Positions 53,903-62,380 of a DNA stretch of 64,000 bases are shown piece after piece. The DNA is taken from positions 456,277-520,276 of the forward strand of contig NZ_JAHBZJ010000001.1 in the NCBI RefSeq assembly GCF_019635455.1. The letters are read 5' to 3'. The position numbers were made by a program, and so were the translations under genes. The DNA comes from Sphingomonas sp. (GTDB lineage: Bacteria > Pseudomonadota > Alphaproteobacteria > Sphingomonadales > Sphingomonadaceae). Under the pieces are notes generated by a model. It was not told the origin of the DNA. It saw only the letters and a program-made list of their open reading frames with translations, and made no database searches. The first letter of the stretch is position 1. Each line of letters begins with the position of its first letter.

Positions 53903-54636
53903 TTCCGCCGCGCCTGATCCCCGTCCTGCTGATCGATCGCGACCGCCGCGTCGTGAAAACGGTGAACTTTGGCGAGCGGACATATATCGGCGACCCGTTC
54001 AACATCATTCGCCTGTTCAACGAGAAGCAGGTGGACGAGATATGCGTGCTCGACATCGATGCCACGCGAGATGGCCGCGTCCCGGATTTCGGCTTCGCCG
54101 CCGCGCTGGGCGCAGAGTGTTTCATGCCGTTGAGCTATGGCGGCGGCATCGCGACGATTGACCACGCCCGTCGACTGATCACGGACGGCATCGAAAAGCT
54201 CATCCTACGGTCGCATATCGACAATCAGTTGATCGGCGCGGTCGCCCATGAATTTGGTGCGCAGGCTGTTGTCGGGTGCCTCGACTACCGGATTGTGGGA
54301 AAACAGCGCCTGGTTGAGCCTCGGAATATTCCGCTCGAGATCGAAGCCGCCCGTCTCGCACGAGCCGGCGTGGGCGAACTTATCCTCCAGTCGATCGATC
54401 TCGACGGGACCCGGGCCGGTATGGATATCGAAGGCATCGCGGCAATCGCACCGTGCCTGTCGGTACCGGTCATCGCGCTGGGAGGCGCGGGCGAGGTACA
54501 TCATCTGAAATCGGCTGTCATGGCCGGGGCCGATGCCGGCGCATCCGGGAGCGCCTTCGCGTTCATCGGTCGGCTCCGGGCCGTCCTGATCAGCTACCCG
54601 GACTATTCGGAACGGCTGGAGACCAACTCCGCATGA
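53899..54636 (+). CDS. hisF: HisF-like (WbuZ) protein of sugar amidination
   Basis: A 245-residue TIM-barrel protein that receives ammonia from HisH and is thought to hand it to the amidotransferase. It opens RLIPVLLIDRDRRVVKTVNF, unlike the IPCLDV-type start of histidine-pathway HisF, and it ends RAVLISYPDYSE, which fits WbuZ. The ATG overlaps the hisH stop (ATGA) and the stop overlaps the next gene. Confidence 0.9.
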   Translation: MIPPRLIPVLLIDRDRRVVKTVNFGERTYIGDPFNIIRLFNEKQVDEICVLDIDATRDGRVPDFGFAAALGAECFMPLSYGGGIATIDHARRLITDGIEKLILRSHIDNQLIGAVAHEFGAQAVVGCLDYRIVGKQRLVEPRNIPLEIEAARLARAGVGELILQSIDLDGTRAGMDIEGIAAIAPCLSVPVIALGGAGEVHHLKSAVMAGADAGASGSAFAFIGRLRAVLISYPDYSERLETNSA

Positions 54637-55766
54637 TTCCGGTGACCAACGCCCCGATTTGTTCTGTTTGCGTCATGACCGAGGATGCCGAGGGAGTCGT
54701 CGTCGGGCCGGATGGTCAGTGCAATTGCTGCAAGGACGCGATGGCGCGCATGCCCAGCGAATGGTGGCCCGGCGCGGAGGGCGGTCGCCGGATGGCCGCA
54801 CTTGTCGAGCGACTGAAAGCCGAGGGCAAGGGCAAGTCGTATGACGCGCTTGTCGGACTGAGCGGTGGCATCGACAGCGCCTATCTCGCTCATCATATGG
54901 CAAGTCGTCACGGCCTTCGGCTTCTGGCGGTCCATGTCGATGCGGGATGGAACAGCGAGCCTGCGGTCCACAACATCGAAAAGCTCGTGCGCGGGCTCGA
55001 TATGGACCTGATCACCTATGTTGTCGAATGGGGGGAAGTGCGCGACGTTCAGCGCGCGTTTCTGCGCGCAGGGGTCCTCAATCAGGACTTCCCCCAAGAC
55101 CATGCCTTTTTTGCCATCTTGTTGCGCATCGCACGGGAATATAATGTGCAGTCGTTTCTGACAGGCGTGAACTTCGCGTCAGAAAACCTGCATGTCCCGC
55201 ACGACGGCCCCAGTTCCACCGATGGCAAGCATGTACGCGAAATTCACCGTCTATTCGGCGAGCGACCGTTAACGTCCTATCCGATCATGACGATGTTCGA
55301 ATATCTTTGGACGACCAAGGTTCGCGGTCTTCCCAAGAGGTATCGGCCGCTTGACTATATCAACTATGACAAGGAAGCCGCCCGTCGCGAGCTTGAAACG
55401 GCCTATGGCTGGCGCGATTACGGTTCGAAACACAGCGAATCGCGCTTCACGAAATTCTACCAGGACATCTATCTCCCGCGAAAGCAGCGCTTCGACAAGC
55501 GGCGGCTTCACCTGTCTTCGCTGATCGTGTCAGGACAGATGACGCGCGACGCAGCGCTGGAAGTGCTCGAATCACCGCCGATCACGGAGCGCCAGGCGGA
55601 GCGCGACACACGGTTCGTCGCCAAAAAGCTGGGCTTAACGCCGGACGAACTGAAGTCGATGATGGACTCACCGCTGGTGCCGCACAGCGCCTATGGCAGC
55701 GATAAGGCGGTGACCGACCGCCTGATCGGTATCAGGCGTAAATTGCGGGAAGCGGTTCGGCGATGA
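54633..55766 (+). CDS. wbpG: N-acetyl sugar amidotransferase, WbpG/WbuX/PseA family
   Basis: A 377-residue enzyme converting an acetamido into an acetamidino group. An N-terminal zinc-like Cys set (ICSVCVMTE, CNCCKD) precedes the ATP-pyrophosphatase loop LSGGIDSAYLAHH (SGGIDS at residues 77-82). It matches WbpG, which works with HisH2 and HisF2 in P. aeruginosa O5. The ATG overlaps hisF, and wzy overlaps its end. Confidence 0.92.
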   Translation: MIPVTNAPICSVCVMTEDAEGVVVGPDGQCNCCKDAMARMPSEWWPGAEGGRRMAALVERLKAEGKGKSYDALVGLSGGIDSAYLAHHMASRHGLRLLAVHVDAGWNSEPAVHNIEKLVRGLDMDLITYVVEWGEVRDVQRAFLRAGVLNQDFPQDHAFFAILLRIAREYNVQSFLTGVNFASENLHVPHDGPSSTDGKHVREIHRLFGERPLTSYPIMTMFEYLWTTKVRGLPKRYRPLDYINYDKEAARRELETAYGWRDYGSKHSESRFTKFYQDIYLPRKQRFDKRRLHLSSLIVSGQMTRDAALEVLESPPITERQAERDTRFVAKKLGLTPDELKSMMDSPLVPHSAYGSDKAVTDRLIGIRRKLREAVRR

Positions 55767-57001
55767 CCGGCTCGACCGTTCCGTTGGCGGAAACGCCTGC
55801 ACAGGAATCGATCGCTCCCGTTCCGGCGCTGTATCGCCTGCTGGGCAATCTGGTCGTTGCGCTGACGCTCGTCGGCTACCCGCTCGTCGCCGCGACTTCG
55901 CAGATTTTGGGTTTTGCGACGAGCGAACTGAACATCGGCTATCGCTTCCTCGCCATCCTGCTCAGCGCGGTGCTGGCGGCCTGGTCCATTTTTCGCGGCC
56001 GCTACCGGCTGGATCCGCTGGTTGTCACGTTCCTCGCGATCTATACGCTGCGGATGTTGTTCGATCTGAACTATTCGATGCTGCCGGATATTGAGGACGA
56101 TTTTACATTCTTCGTTGCCGTCGTTCTGATCCCGATACTGTCCATGGGCGGGGCAAGAGACTGGTTCGACGAAGAAACCTGTCTCCGCATCACATTGGTC
56201 GTGGGAAGCGTAGCGTCGTTGATGATCGGCTTCCTGCTCGTCACCGGCGCGGTGGGGGCAAATCCGGCCGCAGGTGAGGACACGCGCGCAACGCTGGAAT
56301 TTCTCAATCCCATCTCGATCGGCTACCATGGGCTGTTCACCGCAATGGCAGCGGTGGTCTTGTTCGCACGCTATCGCCGGACCGCGCAGATAATACCGAT
56401 CGCGGTAGCAATCAGTCTGGGAGGATATCTATTGGTTGCCTCCGGCTCTCGGGGACCCTTCGTGGCTTTGCTGATCGGGCTGATCATCACCGGTTCGGCG
56501 AACCGCCGAGCGAATGCGACCTACGTGTTCGCTGGATTGATCGCAGCGGGGGCGACCGCCTATTTTGGACTACCCGAAGGCGTCATCAACCGGTTTCGCG
56601 ACATCGGTTCCGACCTCTCGGCGCTGGAACGGGTCTATGCCATCCAGTTGTCGATTGACGCCGCGCTCGAACACCCCCTGTTCGGCTACGCATATATCGA
56701 ACCAGTGACCGGGCTTTATCCGCACAATCTGTTGATCGAGGCCGCACTCGCGCTCGGAATCGGCGGGTTTGCACTGATGCTGTGGATGCAGGTCGCCCTT
56801 ATCTGGAACGCGTGGCGACATGCGCTTCGCAAAGAATGGGCGTTGCCGTTCCTTGGCGCAGCCATGTTTGCGAACGCCTGGATATCAGGATCGATATGGG
56901 GTTCCGCCCCCTTCTTCATGATTCTGTGGCTTTTGCGCGAAACACCGCTCGCGTCACAGGAGATGCCGAGACCAGCTCTCGAATTATCCAGGCGGTCTTG
57001 A
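55763..57001 (+). CDS. wzy: O-antigen polymerase (Wzy)
   Basis: A 412-residue integral membrane protein with about ten to eleven hydrophobic segments and a large polar loop at about residues 255-310, the usual shape of Wzy and O-antigen ligases. SGSRGPFVALLIG and YPHNLLIEAALALGIGG are the family landmarks. Wzy is likelier than WaaL given the adjoining wzx. It overlaps the amidotransferase by four bases. Confidence 0.85.
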   Translation: MTGSTVPLAETPAQESIAPVPALYRLLGNLVVALTLVGYPLVAATSQILGFATSELNIGYRFLAILLSAVLAAWSIFRGRYRLDPLVVTFLAIYTLRMLFDLNYSMLPDIEDDFTFFVAVVLIPILSMGGARDWFDEETCLRITLVVGSVASLMIGFLLVTGAVGANPAAGEDTRATLEFLNPISIGYHGLFTAMAAVVLFARYRRTAQIIPIAVAISLGGYLLVASGSRGPFVALLIGLIITGSANRRANATYVFAGLIAAGATAYFGLPEGVINRFRDIGSDLSALERVYAIQLSIDAALEHPLFGYAYIEPVTGLYPHNLLIEAALALGIGGFALMLWMQVALIWNAWRHALRKEWALPFLGAAMFANAWISGSIWGSAPFFMILWLLRETPLASQEMPRPALELSRRS

Positions 57002-57005
57002 CGTT

Positions 57006-58091
57006 ATGCGCCTCTTTCAAAATAGCGCTGTCTATCCGTCCTATCTACCGCGGCTGGCCCGACTGCGAGGAGAATGCGCGTCGTTCGCCGATGCAACTGA
57101 GATATTTCTGAACGACCGATTCGGCGCAGCCCATTTCCTCAAGCCCGTTTTAGACCGTAAGGCGGAGGCGTTCTTCGCCAACGGCGACGATGAGGCTTGC
57201 CAGCGGCTCTGGGCGAAAGAGCAGGGCATTTCGACGAAGGCGTCGTTAGAGGCGATACTGCTTGCCCAGATCGAACATCATAAGACTGAGGTGTTCTACA
57301 ACATTGATCCGATGCGCTACGGCGACGACTTTCTCGCTCGTCTGCCTGGGTGCGTTCGCAGGACTATTGCTTGGCGCGCAGCACCGTCGGCGGGCGGTCG
57401 CTTTTTTGGACACGATCTGATAGTCAACAATTTTCCAGCCATTCTTGATGACCTTCGCCGACAGGGCGCACGCGCAGCTTACTTCTTTCCAGCGCACGAT
57501 CCAGAGATGGACAACTACGCAGCTCGAGACGATCGGGAAATCGATATTGTGTTCGTTGGAACCTATTCACGCCACCATCGCAAACGCGCCGTCATGCTGG
57601 AAGCGCTCGCCGCACTGGGCTCTGAATTCAAGATCGCGATGCATCTTGACCGATCTCGACTGACCGCCTTGGCCGAGACACCGTTGGGCTGGCTCGGCCC
57701 GTTGCGTCCGCATCGGCGCGCGCCGGATATCCGGCGGGTTTCACGTCCCGCAGTCTTTGGGCGAGAATTGCTGGATGCCTTGAGTGGCGCAAAGATTGTC
57801 GTAAACGGAGCCATCGATATGTCGATGGAGGATCGTGGCAATATGCGGGTTTGGGAAGCATTGGGGTGTCGCGCCGCAATGATCAGCGACGCAGGACGAT
57901 ATCCCGATGGTTTGAAAGCGGGCGAGCAATTTGAGAGCTATCGCAACGCCGATGAGCTTATGACAAAAATCTCGGCGTTGCTTGTCGATGCTCCTCGCAG
58001 ACAGCGGATCGCCGATGCAGGGTATCAGGCAATTTCAACCCTTTATTCTAAACAAAAGCAGTGGGAGGCGTTCATGCGCCTTGCGTCGTAG
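57006..58091 (+). CDS. Glycosyltransferase-like protein (CgeB/GT-B type)
   Basis: A 361-residue cytosolic protein. C-terminal GT-B features include [39 protein letters not shown] and [19 protein letters not shown], resembling the GT1/CgeB-type family that adds sugars during polymer synthesis. The sugar and acceptor are not known. It is A/T-rich and starts five bases after wzy. Confidence 0.75.
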   Translation: MRLFQNSAVYPSYLPRLARLRGECASFADATEIFLNDRFGAAHFLKPVLDRKAEAFFANGDDEACQRLWAKEQGISTKASLEAILLAQIEHHKTEVFYNIDPMRYGDDFLARLPGCVRRTIAWRAAPSAGGRFFGHDLIVNNFPAILDDLRRQGARAAYFFPAHDPEMDNYAARDDREIDIVFVGTYSRHHRKRAVMLEALAALGSEFKIAMHLDRSRLTALAETPLGWLGPLRPHRRAPDIRRVSRPAVFGRELLDALSGAKIVVNGAIDMSMEDRGNMRVWEALGCRAAMISDAGRYPDGLKAGEQFESYRNADELMTKISALLVDAPRRQRIADAGYQAISTLYSKQKQWEAFMRLAS

Positions 58092-58105
58092 GCGGAAGGG
58101 CAGCC

Positions 58106-58702
58106 GTGTTTCGCAGACTAAACAAGGGGGCGGCACAGCGCGCGCTCGCACGATTGAGGGGCCGCGCCACAGCTCAAATCGGCGCCGGCGTAAGCCTGAC
58201 CGCCAGCGCACGAATCTATAATATGGGCAGAAACGACGCCGATATCTCCATAGGTTCCGGGAGCATCGTTCGCGGGGAACTGCTGCGCTTTGCCCATGGA
58301 GGCAAAATCACGATCGGGACCCGGTGTTACATTGGCGAGGGTACCCGTATTTGGTCGGGTACCGGCATTTCCATCGGCGATCATGTGCTGATCGCTCACA
58401 ACGTATCGATTTTCGACAATCTTACCCATCCGATCGATTGGCAGGCGCGACGGCGGCACTTTGAGGCAATCGCGACGACCGGTCACCCCAATGACATCGA
58501 TTTAGGCGATCGGCCGGTAATGATCGGTGACGATGTATGGATCGGCGCACAGGCTTTGGTCCTGCGCGGAGTGAACATTGGCGCACGCGCGATTGTTGCC
58601 GCAGGCGCGGTCGTAACGCGCGACGTTCCCGCTGATACCGTTGTTGCGGGAAATCCCGCTGTTCCCGTCCGCCCGCTTACGCAAAACCCTGACGAAGGTT
58701 GA
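58106..58702 (+). CDS. Hexapeptide O-acetyltransferase-like protein
   Basis: A 198-residue left-handed beta-helix acetyltransferase. It shows [38 protein letters not shown] and [20 protein letters not shown], ending AGNPAVPVR. The H in DNLTHP is where the catalytic His of the family lies. It likely decorates a sugar of the repeat unit with acetate. Start is GTG 58106 after GGAAGGG, 15 bases past the glycosyltransferase. Confidence 0.85.
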   Translation: MFRRLNKGAAQRALARLRGRATAQIGAGVSLTASARIYNMGRNDADISIGSGSIVRGELLRFAHGGKITIGTRCYIGEGTRIWSGTGISIGDHVLIAHNVSIFDNLTHPIDWQARRRHFEAIATTGHPNDIDLGDRPVMIGDDVWIGAQALVLRGVNIGARAIVAAGAVVTRDVPADTVVAGNPAVPVRPLTQNPDEG

Positions 58703-58706
58703 AGAC

Positions 58707-59618
58707 ATGCTCCGCCGATCATTGAATATTGCTAAGCAGCTCGCGATGAATGTTCGCGACCTTGATAAAGTTCTCGTCAATCAAGGTCGTCTTCTTTGCG
58801 CTACTTATAAAGATGCGGAATTCTCCTGTCTACAGGACGCCGAATTTCAAATTTTTTCGCAATGGGGCGAGGACGGAATCATTCAATACCTGACTCAAAA
58901 TATCGAAATTGAACACAAGACATTCGTTGAATTTGGTGTCGAAACCTTCCGAGAAGCTAATTGCCGCTTCCTGATGCAGAAAGATTTCTGGAGCGGGATG
59001 GTAATCGATGGATCGACGAAACACATCGCAAAAATCAAGAATTCAAACTTTTTTTGGCGTCATGACCTCACAGCGATTGAGGCGTTCATTTCGCGTGAAA
59101 ACATCGCCGAATTGATCGACCGCGCTCCATTAAAAGGTATCGGCATCCTCTCGGTCGATATTGACGGCGTAGATTATTTTGTGCTCGAAGCACTTGGCCA
59201 CCTGAAACCAGCAATCATCATTGTTGAGTATAATGGTTTGTTTGGACCTACCGCGACCGTATCAGTGCCTTACAGTGCAGATTTCTGGAGAACCAAAGCA
59301 CATCATTCCAACCTCTATTATGGCGCTAGTATCGCCGCGTTTGACTATCTTCTTGCGTCGCGCAGTTACAAGCTGGTCGGGGGCAACATGGCGGGTAATA
59401 ATGCCTTTTTCGTGCGTGAGGATCTGCTAACCGATAAAATTCGGCCGGTGAGCGTCGCTGACGCGTTTCGCGAAACCTCTTTCGCAGAAGGAAGAAGGGC
59501 GGACGGAACGCTCGATTTCGTGCGCGGCCTAGACAGGCGTGCGGCAATCGCAGACCTGCCCCTGTACGATGTCAACAGCGGCGAGACACTGCGCGTGTCA
59601 GATCTCCCTACAGCGTGA
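58707..59618 (+). CDS. FkbM-like methyltransferase-fold protein
   Basis: A 303-residue protein. The core has FSQWGEDGIIQYLTQNI, TFVEFGVETFREANCRFL, then ILSVDIDGVDYFVLEAL and IIIVEYNGLFG, which looks like the SAM-binding fold of FkbM-like methyltransferases, but the usual first SAM-loop glycines are not all clear. A polysaccharide O- or N-methyl role is possible. It is the most A/T-rich gene in the window and starts five bases after the acetyltransferase. Confidence 0.65.
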   Translation: MLRRSLNIAKQLAMNVRDLDKVLVNQGRLLCATYKDAEFSCLQDAEFQIFSQWGEDGIIQYLTQNIEIEHKTFVEFGVETFREANCRFLMQKDFWSGMVIDGSTKHIAKIKNSNFFWRHDLTAIEAFISRENIAELIDRAPLKGIGILSVDIDGVDYFVLEALGHLKPAIIIVEYNGLFGPTATVSVPYSADFWRTKAHHSNLYYGASIAAFDYLLASRSYKLVGGNMAGNNAFFVREDLLTDKIRPVSVADAFRETSFAEGRRADGTLDFVRGLDRRAAIADLPLYDVNSGETLRVSDLPTA

Positions 59619-60547
59619 CACTTGCCTGGGTGACGGGAGCCGCCGGGTTTATCGGCAGGCATCTGGTGCGGCATCTTGCCGATGCCGGCGTGTGCGTCAG
59701 CGGCCTTGACCTGGTCGGTGCAGCGCCGGCCGGACTCGCCGATACGGTGCAGGGCTGGCAGACAGGGCCGCTGTCACCGGCGGCGCTGGCGGCACTTGCG
59801 GCCGAAACGGGCATTCCAGGCACGATATACCACCTCGCGGGCGGCTCGTCGGTCGGGGCATCGCTGGCCGATCCGCATGGTGACCTGACCGCGACGGTGG
59901 CGGCGTGCGGCGTCGTACTCGACTGGCTGCGTACCCATGCCCCCGAAACGCGACTGGTGGTCGTCTCTTCGGCAGCGGTCTACGGCAATCTCCACGCAGG
60001 TCCGATCGCCGACACCGCCGCGACCTCCCCCTTTTCGCCCTATGGCGCGCACAAGTTCGCGATGGAGACGGTGTGTCGCGGCTGGGCCGGCAGTTTCGGC
60101 ATGCCAATCGCCGCAGCGCGCTTGTTCTCGGTTTATGGCCCGGGCCTGACCAAGCAACTGCTATGGGATCTGTCGGGCAAGCTCGCGGCGGACACGCCGA
60201 CGGTCATGCTTGGCGGAACCGGCGAGGAACTGCGCGACTGGACCCATGTCGATGACGTCGTGCGCGCGCTCGCCGTCATCGCGCCGCTGGCGTCCCCGGA
60301 CATGCCGGTGATAAATGCAGGATCTGGAACCCCCGTCAGCGTGCGCCGGATCGCCGCAACGCTTGCAGACGCCTTCGACCGGGACGAAAACTGCCTGCGC
60401 TTTTCGGGCGAGAGCCGCCCGGGCGACCCGTTCAGCCTGGTCGCGGCGCCCGGTCGATTACAGGCGACCGGGTTCGAGTGGCAGGTTGGCCTCGAAGACG
60501 GCATCGGCGGCTATGCTCGATGGTATCGGTCGCGGGGTGGGCGATGA
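59615..60547 (+). CDS. NAD(P)-dependent epimerase/dehydratase family protein
   Basis: A 310-residue SDR enzyme. It shows VTGAAGFIGRHLVRHL, VVVSSAAVYGNLH and the catalytic pair in PYGAHKFAMETV (Tyr-x3-Lys), then LFSVYGPGLTKQL and DWTHVDDVVRAL. It could reduce a 4-keto sugar (WbpV-like) or epimerise one; the GT4 gene downstream supports the former. GTG start overlaps the previous stop. Confidence 0.82.
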   Translation: MTLAWVTGAAGFIGRHLVRHLADAGVCVSGLDLVGAAPAGLADTVQGWQTGPLSPAALAALAAETGIPGTIYHLAGGSSVGASLADPHGDLTATVAACGVVLDWLRTHAPETRLVVVSSAAVYGNLHAGPIADTAATSPFSPYGAHKFAMETVCRGWAGSFGMPIAAARLFSVYGPGLTKQLLWDLSGKLAADTPTVMLGGTGEELRDWTHVDDVVRALAVIAPLASPDMPVINAGSGTPVSVRRIAATLADAFDRDENCLRFSGESRPGDPFSLVAAPGRLQATGFEWQVGLEDGIGGYARWYRSRGGR

Positions 60548-61728
60548 TCCGGTTCGCAATCCCGCCAATCGGCGGCAAGGGCTGGTTCGGCGGCTGGATG
60601 TACATGCGCAACATGGTGCGTGCGTTGGCGGAATTCGGCGACCCGGAGATCGAAACGCTGCTGTGCCTCGGACCGGACCGTGCCGACGATCCCTATGTTC
60701 GCGACTTGGCCGATCTGCCGCGAACGCGCATCGTGATCGACCCGGCCTTTGCCGAGGACCGGGTGAGAGGCGGCATTGGGCGTACATTGGCGACCGGTCG
60801 CAACGCGCCGATCCTTGACGCACTCGCGCGTGCGGGAGCCGACGTTCTGTTCGCGCCGGCCATCTATCTGGGATGGCGCAGCGAGATCCCCTCCATCGCC
60901 TGGTTTCCCGATTTCCAGCATCGCCGCCTGTCGCGCATGTTCAGCCGCGCGGCATGGTTGAAGCGCGAGCTGGGCTTTCGCGCCCAGGTCGCGGCCAGTG
61001 CTGCGATCGTGCTGAGCAGCGAGGATGCGGAGCGCGATTGCCTGACCTATTATCCGGCAGCGCGCGGTCGCACCCATGTTGCCCGTTTCGCGGTTCCGGT
61101 GGATAGTTGGCCCGATGCCGCAACCGCCTGGTCGCGACTGCGGACCGACGGGATCCCTGAGAACTTCGTGTTCCTTCCCAACCAGCTCTGGCAGCACAAG
61201 AACCACATGCTGGCAATCGAAGCCGCCGGCCTGTTGGCGAAACGCGGATCGGACCGGTTGATCCTTGTCACCGGCCATGGCGAAGATCCCCGCCGCCCCG
61301 GCTATCGCGCCGAACTGGAGGCGCGCATCGCCGCGCTGGGGGCCGGCGATCATATCCGGCTGCTCGGCAGCGTCGATCACGCGCTGGTCAAGGCGATGAT
61401 GATCGGTGCCAACGCGCTGCTCAATCCCTCGCGGTTTGAGGGTTGGAGCACCACCGTCGAGGAGGCAAAGGCGGTCGGCACCCCGATGCTGTTGTCCGAC
61501 TTGCCCGTCCACCGCGAACAGGCACCGGATGCATGTTTCTTTGGCACCGACGATGCAGCCGCGCTTGCCCGTGCGATCGAGGCGGCGGCACCGCGCAGCT
61601 TCGATATGGTCGCGGACGCCGTCGATCGCGCACGCTCCGGAACCCGCGAGCGGCAGGCGGCCTTCGCACAAATCCTCTCGGCCGTGATACGCGAGACGAC
61701 GCGCGCCGGTCGAGCGCCAGTGGAGTGA
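60544..61728 (+). CDS. Glycosyltransferase family 1-type (GT4 fold) protein
   Basis: A 394-residue GT-B glycosyltransferase. It shows a Gly-rich N-terminal loop (IPPIGGKGWFGGWMYMRNM), FLPNQLWQHKNHMLAIEA and the C-terminal nucleotide site NALLNPSRFEGWSTTVEEAK (Glu-x7-Glu). Its donor sugar cannot be read from sequence. The ATG overlaps the epimerase stop. Confidence 0.9.
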   Translation: MIRFAIPPIGGKGWFGGWMYMRNMVRALAEFGDPEIETLLCLGPDRADDPYVRDLADLPRTRIVIDPAFAEDRVRGGIGRTLATGRNAPILDALARAGADVLFAPAIYLGWRSEIPSIAWFPDFQHRRLSRMFSRAAWLKRELGFRAQVAASAAIVLSSEDAERDCLTYYPAARGRTHVARFAVPVDSWPDAATAWSRLRTDGIPENFVFLPNQLWQHKNHMLAIEAAGLLAKRGSDRLILVTGHGEDPRRPGYRAELEARIAALGAGDHIRLLGSVDHALVKAMMIGANALLNPSRFEGWSTTVEEAKAVGTPMLLSDLPVHREQAPDACFFGTDDAAALARAIEAAAPRSFDMVADAVDRARSGTRERQAAFAQILSAVIRETTRAGRAPVE

Positions 61729-61740
61729 ACGGCAGCGGCC

Positions 61741-62376
61741 ATGTTCAGCGCAACCTTCACCTCCGCCCGGACGATCGCGAGCGAAGCCGAATTGCGTGCG
61801 GCATTCGGCTCACCGTTGCTGTTCATGGCCAAAGATAGCCAGCTTGTCTGTGAAGGAACGGTCCACTTGGCCCACAGCGTGTCATTCGCCGGTGCCTGTT
61901 CGATCGGTGACGGGACCAGCATCGATACCGGTAGCGTTCTCACCAATGTGCGTCTGGGTCCGGGGAACCGCGTCCGGCCCTATTCGATCTTGACCGATCT
62001 CGATGCTGGCGCCCGCAATTTGCTGGGGCCATTCTGCTTCATCCGCGACGATTGCACGGTCGGCGACGACTGTATTCTGGGCGCCCATGTCGAGACGGCA
62101 AGAAGTCGCTTCGGATCGTCGGTAAAGATCTCGCATCGCGCGTTCGTGGGGGATGCCGATATCGGGTCGGGGACGATCATCGGTGCTGGCGTGGTGTTCT
62201 GCAATTGGGATGGCCAGGGCAGGCAAGCAAGCCGGATCGGGGAGCAGGCGGTGATCGGTTCCGGGACCCTGCTCGTGCCTCCGCTGACCGTGGGCGACCG
62301 GGCGGTGATCGCGGCCGGCTCCACGCTCACCCGGGACGTGGCGGTCGATGCCCGGGTCATTCAGAAGCGAGGTTGA
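61741..62376 (+). CDS. Orphan GlmU C-terminal-like beta-helix protein
   Basis: A 211-residue left-handed beta-helix protein. The part NLLGPFCFIRDDCTVGDDCI, GDADIGSGTIIGAGVVFCNW and LLVPPLTVGDRAVIAAGSTL matches the acetyltransferase half of GlmU, but the pyrophosphorylase half is missing. It probably acetylates a sugar or sugar amine in this locus. It lies 12 bases after the glycosyltransferase. Confidence 0.8.
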   Translation: MFSATFTSARTIASEAELRAAFGSPLLFMAKDSQLVCEGTVHLAHSVSFAGACSIGDGTSIDTGSVLTNVRLGPGNRVRPYSILTDLDAGARNLLGPFCFIRDDCTVGDDCILGAHVETARSRFGSSVKISHRAFVGDADIGSGTIIGAGVVFCNWDGQGRQASRIGEQAVIGSGTLLVPPLTVGDRAVIAAGSTLTRDVAVDARVIQKRG

Positions 62377-62380
62377 ATCG

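Noticed and set aside
53276..54636. Histidine biosynthesis genes
   Set aside because: hisH and hisF are the only such genes here, and the HisF type and neighbours point to sugar amidination.
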